Origin: Pseudomonadota bacterium
GTDB taxonomy: Bacteria; Pseudomonadota; Alphaproteobacteria; JAKJEU01
Reading direction: 5' to 3'
Assembly (NCBI GenBank): GCA_022705265.1
Contig: JAKJEU010000056.1
Coordinates: forward strand, 1-8,306
Length of the DNA stretch: 8,306 bases
In this document: piece after piece, positions 1-3,295 of the stretch
Layout of the letters: every line of letters begins with the position of its first letter
How positions within the stretch are numbered: the stretch's first letter is position 1
The notes under the pieces: generated by a model
The model's database searches: none
The model's input: the letters and a program-made list of their open reading frames with translations, nothing else
Told to the model about the DNA's origin: nothing
Translations under genes and position numbers: made by a program

Positions 1-8
1 CCCTGCCA
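1..8 (+). tRNA. 3' end of probable tRNA-Trp (partial)
   Basis: The window opens with CCCTGCCA. This fits the last acceptor-stem bases, a G discriminator and the encoded CCA tail of a bacterial tRNA-Trp, whose 3' end is typically CCCCTGCCA. A tRNA-Trp gene directly upstream of secE-nusG is a common arrangement in proteobacteria, usually with tuf before it. Only 8 nt are visible, so no cloverleaf can be tested and the call rests on sequence end plus context. Confidence 0.6.
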
Positions 9-65
9 CTTCTTAGAAGAGCTTTAATAAATAAATTGATTCAAAGTTTTAATGAAAGTTTAATT

Positions 66-257
66 ATGATTTCTCCATCTCAGTTTTTTAAACAAGTAAA
101 ACAAGAGGTTTCAAAAGTTACATGGCCAACTCGTAAAGAGGCAGGAGTAGGAACAATAACAGTAGTTATTTTGTGTGCTCTCGCTTCTATTTTTGTATTT
201 GCTGCCGATTCTTTTTTTGGCTTTGCAATCAAAACAATACTTGGCTTTGGGGGTTAA
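66..257 (+). CDS. secE: Preprotein translocase subunit SecE
   Basis: SecE is the small essential membrane subunit of the SecYEG translocon, which it clamps and stabilises in the inner membrane. From the ATG at 66 the product is 63 aa, the usual size of short single-span SecE proteins. Residues 14-25 carry the amphipathic-helix signature EVSKVTWPTRKE, followed by one hydrophobic span at about residues 28-47 and a short glycine-rich tail. The frame is also open upstream to a TTG at 36. I prefer the ATG because family members start only a few residues before the FxxQVxxEVxKVxWP stretch and the extra ten residues look unrelated. The ribosome-binding site is weak (GAAAG at 54-58). The stop lies 6 nt before nusG, so the two genes are surely co-transcribed, possibly with the upstream tRNA. 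Confidence 0.95.
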   Translation: MISPSQFFKQVKQEVSKVTWPTRKEAGVGTITVVILCALASIFVFAADSFFGFAIKTILGFGG

Positions 258-263
258 TATAAA

Positions 264-791
264 ATGACAGCAAGATGGTATGTGTTGAATGTATATTCTG
301 GATTCGAAAAGAAGGTCGCAGAAACAATCAAAGAACAAGTAGCATACAAAGGTATGAGCGAAAAGTTCGAGGAAATCTTGATTCCAACTGAGGAAGTTGT
401 TGAAATCAGAAAAGGTGCTAAGGTAAATACGGAAAGAAAATTTTTCCCAGGTTACATCTTAATCAAGATGGAAATGACCGATGATACTTGGCATTTGGTA
501 AAAAATACAGGTAAGGTGACAGGTTTTCTTGGTGGTAAGAAGCCGACTCCAATTACCGAAGCCGAAGCAAAAAGAATTTTACAACAAGTTGAAGAAGGTG
601 CAGAAAATCCAAAAAGTACTGTTACCTTTGAAGTCGGTGAACAAGTTAAGGTATCTGATGGTCCGTTTAGCTCGTTTACTGGCGTTGTCGAAGAAGTTGA
701 TGCTGAAAGATCAAGACTTAAAGTCTCTGTTTCTATATTCGGTCGTTCAACTCCAGTAGAGCTTGAATATACACAAGTTGAAAAAGTATAA
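264..791 (+). CDS. nusG: Transcription termination/antitermination factor NusG
   Basis: NusG binds the RNA polymerase clamp during elongation, and its C-terminal KOW domain contacts Rho or ribosomal protein S10, linking transcription to termination or translation. The 175-aa product has the normal full length. The NGN domain starts with RWYVLNVYSGFEKKV (residues 4-18) and includes the conserved ERKFFPGYI (57-65) and the NTGKVTGFLG segment (81-90). The KOW domain spans about 122-175, with the loop VSDGPFSSFTG at 130-140 and the FGR motif at 159-161. No domain insertion is present. The ATG is preceded by GGGGG at 249-253, located inside the end of secE, and the intergenic gap is 6 nt, pointing to translational coupling. 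The next gene is 76 nt away, behind a possible regulatory hairpin. Confidence 0.98.
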   Translation: MTARWYVLNVYSGFEKKVAETIKEQVAYKGMSEKFEEILIPTEEVVEIRKGAKVNTERKFFPGYILIKMEMTDDTWHLVKNTGKVTGFLGGKKPTPITEAEAKRILQQVEEGAENPKSTVTFEVGEQVKVSDGPFSSFTGVVEEVDAERSRLKVSVSIFGRSTPVELEYTQVEKV

Positions 792-799
792 ATAAAACA

Positions 800-836
800 T
801 TCGTGGAAGAATTAAGCCAATTATTCGAACCACGAA
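800..836 (+). promoter_or_regulatory. Hairpin in rplK leader, candidate L1 autoregulatory site
   Basis: Arms TTCGTGG (800-806) and CCACGAA (830-836) pair perfectly over 7 bp. Inside, GAAT (809-812) can pair with ATTC (823-826), leaving an asymmetric internal loop (AA against GAA) and a terminal loop containing AAGCC. In many bacteria L1 represses the L11-L1 transcript by binding a stem with an internal loop in the leader of rplK, which mimics its 23S rRNA site. Position and general shape fit that role. I could not match a base-level consensus, so the function is inferred. Confidence 0.5.
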
Positions 837-867
837 ACCTAAATAAATTAACGAAAGGTATTATAAA

Positions 868-1296
868 ATGGCAAAAAAAGTATTAGGCTTTATTAAGTTG
901 CAAATACCTGCAGGTAAGGCGAATCCTTCTCCTCCTGTTGGTCCTGCTCTTGGTCAAAGAGGTCTTAACATTATGGAATTCTGCAAGGCTTTCAACGCTG
1001 CTACATCTAAGATGGAACCAGGAATGCCAATTCCAGTTGTAATCACAGCATATCAAGACAGAACATTCTCATTCATCACTAAAATGCCTCCTGTAAGCTA
1101 TTTCTTAAAGAAAGCTGCTGGACTTGCAAAAGGTGGTAGTGAACCAGGAAGAAAGAAAGCTGGTAGCGTTACTGTTGCTCAAGTAAAAGAAATTGCACAA
1201 AACAAAATGAAGGACATGAATTGTTCAACAGTTGAAGCTGCAATGGAAATGATTAAAGGTCAAGCTCTTTCTATGGGCTTTGAGGTTCAGGAGTAA
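868..1296 (+). CDS. rplK: 50S ribosomal protein L11
   Basis: L11 binds the GTPase-associated region of 23S rRNA at the base of the L12 stalk. It takes part in factor-dependent GTP hydrolysis and in RelA activation during the stringent response. The 142-aa product has the normal length. The N-terminal domain carries the glycine/proline-rich signature with GKANPSPPVGPALGQRG at residues 16-32, the region associated with thiostrepton binding. The C-terminal rRNA-binding domain includes GGSEPGRKKAGSVT (89-102). The start has AAAGG at 854-858, 9 nt upstream of the ATG. The gene ends in tandem stops (TAA at 1294 followed by TAG), and rplA starts 6 nt later with its Shine-Dalgarno AGGAG (1289-1293) embedded in the end of this gene, so L11 and L1 synthesis should be coupled. 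Confidence 0.98.
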   Translation: MAKKVLGFIKLQIPAGKANPSPPVGPALGQRGLNIMEFCKAFNAATSKMEPGMPIPVVITAYQDRTFSFITKMPPVSYFLKKAAGLAKGGSEPGRKKAGSVTVAQVKEIAQNKMKDMNCSTVEAAMEMIKGQALSMGFEVQE

Positions 1297-1302
1297 TAGA
1301 CG

Positions 1303-1671
1303 ATGGCTGGTAAAAGACTTAATTCAATTAAAAAATCTTATGATAAATTAAAGGCTTATTCAACAAGCGAAGCTGTTAAAATGGTAAAAGCTAATGCTAA
1401 GGCTAAGTTTGATGAAACTATCGAAATCGCTATGGTTTTAGGGGTTGACCCAAAGCATGCTGACCAACAAGTCAGAGGCATGGTAACTCTTCCAAACGGA
1501 ACTGGTAAATCTTTGAAGGTTGCTGTTTTCGCAAGAGGACCAAAAGCAGAAGAAGCAAAAAAAGCTGGTGCTGATATCGTTGGTGCAGATGATTTAGCTG
1601 AAAGAATCCAAGGTGGAGAAATTAATTTCGAAAGATGTATCGCAACTCCTGATATGATGGCGGCTTGGTAA
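1303..1671 (+). CDS. rplA: 50S ribosomal protein L1, N-terminal part (frame broken)
   Basis: L1 forms the mobile L1 stalk of the 50S subunit, helps release deacylated tRNA from the E site, and in many bacteria represses translation of its own rplK-rplA mRNA. This frame encodes 122 aa ending at a TAA (1669-1671), against roughly 230 aa for intact L1. Residues 1-119 are clear L1: KFDETIEIAMVLGVDPKHADQ (in 35-55), RGMVTLPNGTGK (58-69) and IATPDMM (113-119). The last residues AAW do not fit the family, where the motif VGxLG should follow. The rest of L1 lies directly downstream in the +1 frame. The start is secure (ATG, AGGAG 9 nt upstream). The break falls within domain II, so this fragment alone should not fold as normal L1. 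It is either a true pseudogene, a locus with unusual decoding, or an assembly error. Confidence 0.9.
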   Translation: MAGKRLNSIKKSYDKLKAYSTSEAVKMVKANAKAKFDETIEIAMVLGVDPKHADQQVRGMVTLPNGTGKSLKVAVFARGPKAEEAKKAGADIVGADDLAERIQGGEINFERCIATPDMMAAW

Positions 1672-1680
1672 AATTTTGGG
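1655..1680 (+). other. Frame break in rplA (about 11 nt missing)
   Basis: Frame 1 reads D-M-M up to 1659 and then A-A-W-stop. The other frame is open only from 1658, after a TGA at 1655-1657, and from 1661 reads R-L-G-K-I-L-G-T-K-G-L-M-P. Intact L1 proteins have about four residues (x-x-V-G) between the MM and the R/K-L-G. Here a single G (1660) separates the ATG codon from CGG. The net change therefore fits loss of 11 nt better than a one-base insertion. The family comparison is from memory. Confidence 0.8.
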
Positions 1681-1972
1681 TACAAAAGGCTTGATGCCTA
1701 ACCCTAAGCTTGGAACTGTTACTATGGATGTTGCTGGTGCTGTTAAGGCTGCTAAGGCTGGACAACTTCAATACAGAACTGATTCAAACGGTTTAATCCA
1801 TGCTGGCGTTGGCAAGGCTTCTTTTGATGAAAAAGCATTAGAAGAAAATGTTAAATTCTTTATCGACACAATTATCAAAGCTAAACCAAGTGGTGCTAAA
1901 GGTTCTTATATTAAGAAAATTACTTTAAGCTCAACACAAGGTGCTGGCGTCGTAATCGATTTAGCATTATAA
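1676..1972 (+). CDS. rplA: 50S ribosomal protein L1, C-terminal part (frame broken)
   Basis: This frame supplies the missing C-terminal half of L1. L1-like sequence actually begins at CGG 1661, and the first usable start is a TTG at 1676, giving 98 aa. An ATG follows at 1694. Recognisable segments are KGLMPNPKLGTVT (residues 4-16), AVKAAKAGQLQYR (22-34), the GLIHAGVGK stretch (39-47), and GAKGSYIKKITLSSTQGAGV near the end (73-92). This covers the rest of domain II and the C-terminal strand-helix part of domain I, including the conserved GxYIKK region. No convincing ribosome-binding site precedes 1676. Translation would need reinitiation after the TAA at 1669-1671, 4 nt upstream. Together the two fragments total about 222 residues, close to intact L1 minus about four, which argues for one recently broken gene and against two genes. 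Confidence 0.85.
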   Translation: MGTKGLMPNPKLGTVTMDVAGAVKAAKAGQLQYRTDSNGLIHAGVGKASFDEKALEENVKFFIDTIIKAKPSGAKGSYIKKITLSSTQGAGVVIDLAL

Positions 1973-1982
1973 TTAACGAGTT

Positions 1983-2008
1983 TCCCTTAGGTGTTAAAGC
2001 CTAAGGGA
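1983..2008 (+). promoter_or_regulatory. Perfect 9-bp hairpin just after rplA
   Basis: TCCCTTAGG (1983-1991) and CCTAAGGGA (2000-2008) are perfect inverted repeats around an 8-nt loop, starting 11 nt after the rplA stop. The hairpin is followed by TAAAAAAC and not a T run, and there is no T run on the other strand either, so it does not look like an intrinsic terminator. It could protect or delimit the 3' end of an rplK-rplA mRNA, or form the 5' part of the rplJ leader fold. The structure is certain on paper; the role is not known. Confidence 0.6.
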
Positions 2009-2017
2009 TAAAAAACC

Positions 2018-2097
2018 TGTCCAAGACTGTTGGTTTTCTTGGTTGAAATATTAAGAATTTAATTTTTGAAGTAAATTTCAAAATCCAACAATAGACA
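2018..2097 (+). promoter_or_regulatory. Ribosomal protein L10 leader (autoregulatory RNA)
   Basis: This matches the L10-(L12)4 binding leader upstream of rplJ, and the core resembles the E. coli rplJ leader as I remember it (GTCCAAGAC, then a G-rich strand). Outer helix: TGTC (2018-2021) with GACA (2094-2097). Asymmetric internal loop: CAAGAC (2022-2027) against ATA (2091-2093), the kink-turn-like L10 site. Inner helix: TGTTGG (2028-2033) with CCAACA (2085-2090). Inside lie two hairpins, TTTC/GAAA (2035-2038/2045-2048) and TTTTGAA/TTCAAAA (2064-2070/2077-2083). In E. coli, excess L10-L7/L12 complex binds this leader and represses rplJ-rplL translation. The same negative feedback is inferred here. 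Confidence 0.85.
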
Positions 2098-2111
2098 ACT
2101 TGAAAGAAGAA

Positions 2112-2137
2112 AAAGCAAGATCAAAAATCTTCGCTTT
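2112..2137 (+). promoter_or_regulatory. 10-bp hairpin with one bulged base in rplJ leader
   Basis: AAAGCAAGAT (2112-2121) pairs with ATCTT (2127-2131) and GCTTT (2133-2137) around a CAAAA loop, leaving C2132 bulged. Its 3' arm shares T2135-T2137 with the 5' arm of the larger alternative stem that starts at 2135, so the two compete at their junction. It links the L10-binding fold to the structures near the rplJ start. Confidence 0.5.
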
Positions 2138-2197
2138 GACTTTAAAAGGGCAGGAATTATTAACCTGATTTTTAAAGGGTATCCCTTTAAAGTCAAA
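2135..2197 (+). promoter_or_regulatory. Two mutually exclusive stems upstream of rplJ
   Basis: Segment A (2135-2150) pairs with segment C (2183-2197) over 15 bp with one bulged A. That stem encloses a small hairpin CAGG/CCTG (2151-2154/2164-2167). Segment B, TTTAAAGGG (2171-2179), pairs instead with the first 9 nt of C (2183-2191) around a TAT loop, with no mismatch. C cannot pair with both. Stem C ends 10 nt before the rplJ Shine-Dalgarno AGAGGA (2208-2213). The layout resembles a leader switch that could relay L10 binding to rplJ expression; that role is inferred. Confidence 0.55.
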
Positions 2198-2219
2198 TTT
2201 ATGGAAAAGAGGAACGAAA

Positions 2220-2726
2220 GTGAATCGTGAAGAGAAAAAACAACTAGTCGATGCTATGAACGAAGTGTTCAAGAACTCTGAATTAGTACTTGTTTCTTTA
2301 AACAAAGGTTTAACTGTTGAAGAAAGTACAAAACTCAGAGGAGCAATTCGCAAAGCTGGTGTCGAAATCAAAGTTGTAAAAAACCGCTTAGCACGAATTG
2401 CTTTGGCTGAAACCGAATATACTGGATTAAGCGATATGCTTAAAGGTCCTACTGTATTATCATATGGTAATGACCCTGTTGCTGTTGCTAAGACTGTTGT
2501 CGATTTCAATAAGACAAATGATAAGCTCGAAATCGTAGGAGCTGTGTTCAATGGTCAAGTTCTTGATATCAATGGTATCAAAACACTTGCATCACTTCCT
2601 TCAATGGATGAACTCAGAGCTAAGATTATCAGCATCATTCAAACTCCTGCTACAAGAATTGCTGGCGTTGTTCAAGCCCCAGCTGGTCAACTTGCAAGAG
2701 TTTTCGGAGCTTATGCTAAAGCTTAA
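2220..2726 (+). CDS. rplJ: 50S ribosomal protein L10
   Basis: L10 anchors the L7/L12 dimers to the ribosome and, with L11, forms the stalk base that recruits translational GTPases. In complex with L7/L12 it is also the usual repressor of its own operon. The product is 168 aa, normal for the family. The N-terminal rRNA-binding domain begins MNREEKKQLVDAMNEVF and includes VKNRLARIAL (53-62) and LKGPTVLSYG (74-83). The C-terminal part (about 130-168) is the long helix that carries the L7/L12 dimers, ending QAPAGQLARVFGAYA. The start codon is GTG at 2220, supported by AGAGGA at 2208-2213 with a 6-nt gap. The GTG start behind a long structured leader fits tight translational control. rplL follows after 76 nt. 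Confidence 0.97.
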   Translation: MNREEKKQLVDAMNEVFKNSELVLVSLNKGLTVEESTKLRGAIRKAGVEIKVVKNRLARIALAETEYTGLSDMLKGPTVLSYGNDPVAVAKTVVDFNKTNDKLEIVGAVFNGQVLDINGIKTLASLPSMDELRAKIISIIQTPATRIAGVVQAPAGQLARVFGAYAKA

Positions 2727-2732
2727 TTTTAT

Positions 2733-2759
2733 AAGTGTTTTTTAAAACAACTTTTTATT
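2733..2759 (+). terminator. Weak attenuator-like hairpin between rplJ and rplL
   Basis: AAGT-GTTT (2733-2740) can pair with AAAC (2745-2748) and ACTT (2750-2753), with A2749 bulged and a very small loop. The stem is followed by a short T-rich run (2754-2759, interrupted by one A). It is weak and AT-rich. At most it would cause partial termination or act as a processing site, since rplL must be expressed several-fold above rplJ. Chance is possible in such AT-rich spacer sequence. Confidence 0.25.
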
Positions 2760-2802
2760 ATACAAATTTTAAATTTTTAAATATATTTTTAGGAGAAAAG
2801 AG

Positions 2803-3171
2803 ATGGCTGATCTTGCCAAAATCGTAGAAGAATTATCAACATTAACAGTAATCGAAGCTGCTGAGCTTTCAAAAATGTTAGAAGAAAAATGGGGCGTTTC
2901 TGCTGCTGCTCCTGTAGCTGTAGCTGCTGCTGCTGCACCTGCTGTTGCTGCTGAAGAAAAAACAGAATTCACAGTAGTATTAGCTGACGCTGGCGCAAAC
3001 AAAATCAATGTTATTAAAGAAGTAAGAACTATCACAGGCTTAGGTCTTAAAGAAGCTAAAGATTTAGTTGAAGGCGCTCCAAAGCCAGTTAAAGAAGGCG
3101 TTTCAAAAGAAGATGCTGACAAAATGAAAAAACAACTCGAAGCAGCTGGTGCTAAGGTTGAATTGAAGTAA
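2803..3171 (+). CDS. rplL: 50S ribosomal protein L7/L12
   Basis: L7/L12 is the multicopy stalk protein that recruits and stimulates EF-Tu, EF-G, IF2 and RF3. The 122-aa product shows the full three-part plan. The N-terminal dimerisation and L10-binding domain covers residues 1-31. A flexible hinge at about 33-51 is built almost wholly of alanine, valine and proline. The globular C-terminal domain runs from 52 to 122, with the conserved factor-binding stretch GLGLKEAKDLVE at 79-90. The ATG has the strongest ribosome-binding site in the window (AGGAGA at 2791-2796, 6-nt spacing), in keeping with its excess stoichiometry over L10. The spacer in front (2727-2802) is very AT-rich and unstructured around the start, which should favour high initiation. 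Confidence 0.98.
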   Translation: MADLAKIVEELSTLTVIEAAELSKMLEEKWGVSAAAPVAVAAAAAPAVAAEEKTEFTVVLADAGANKINVIKEVRTITGLGLKEAKDLVEGAPKPVKEGVSKEDADKMKKQLEAAGAKVELK

Positions 3172-3195
3172 TATCTTTTGAAGATAACTTCAAAA
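3172..3195 (+). promoter_or_regulatory. Two overlapping alternative hairpins after rplL
   Basis: Directly after the rplL stop, TATCTT (3172-3177) can pair with AAGATA (3181-3186) over a TTG loop. Alternatively TTTTGAAG (3176-3183) can pair with CTTCAAAA (3188-3195) over an ATAA loop. The two share bases and cannot both form. No T tract follows, so this is not a standard terminator. Confidence 0.45.
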
Positions 3196-3202
3196 ACATA
3201 AA

Positions 3203-3252
3203 TTTAAGTCGGTGTAGGGTCTTAAAATGAATAAGACTCTACCCGACTTAAA
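3203..3252 (+). promoter_or_regulatory. Long 21-bp stem between rplL and rpoB, candidate RNase III/attenuation site
   Basis: TTTAAGTCGG (3203-3212) plus GTAGGGTCTTA (3214-3224) pairs with TAAGACTCTAC (3232-3242) plus CCGACTTAAA (3243-3252). This gives 21 bp with one bulged T (3213), one G-T wobble and a 7-nt loop AAATGAA. It is the most stable-looking structure in the window. No T run follows, which argues against a plain terminator. In E. coli the rplL-rpoB spacer carries an attenuator and an RNase III processing site. A double-stranded stem of this length at the same place suggests an equivalent that separates r-protein from polymerase mRNA. Confidence 0.65.
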
Positions 3253-3295
3253 ATGGTAAAAAATAGAAATAAAACTTTTAAGGTGGAAGAGACAA

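Noticed and set aside
36..65. TTG at 36 as the start of secE
   Set aside because: It adds ten residues unlike the family and lacks a better ribosome-binding site. The ATG at 66 gives the usual SecE length.
1655..1676. Programmed +1 frameshift in rplA, like that of prfB
   Set aside because: The stop context is TGG TAA. A P-site tRNA on TGG cannot re-pair well with GGT, and there is no strong internal Shine-Dalgarno at the right distance. The product would still lack about four conserved residues, so deletion explains the data better.
1356..1685. 109-aa minus-strand frame across rplA
   Set aside because: It is a shadow of L1 coding sequence on the opposite strand, with no initiation signal and no recognisable family.
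2201..2230. Short ATG frame (9 codons plus stop) in the rplJ leader overlapping the rplJ start
   Set aside because: It is out of frame with rplJ, has no Shine-Dalgarno, and its own body contains the rplJ ribosome-binding site. A leader peptide cannot be supported.
2078..2551. 157-aa open frame on the minus strand over the rplJ leader and gene
   Set aside because: It is antisense to clear L10 coding sequence, has no ribosome-binding site, and its low-complexity serine/phenylalanine content is what reverse reading of this AT-rich gene gives.
2769..3122. 117-aa minus-strand frame over rplL
   Set aside because: It is the reverse reading of the alanine-rich L7/L12 gene, giving an alanine/serine-rich string with no support.
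3172..3295. A sigma-70 promoter for rpoB in the spacer
   Set aside because: TTGAAG at 3178 could serve as a -35 box, but no good -10 lies at proper spacing, and such matches are common in AT-rich DNA.
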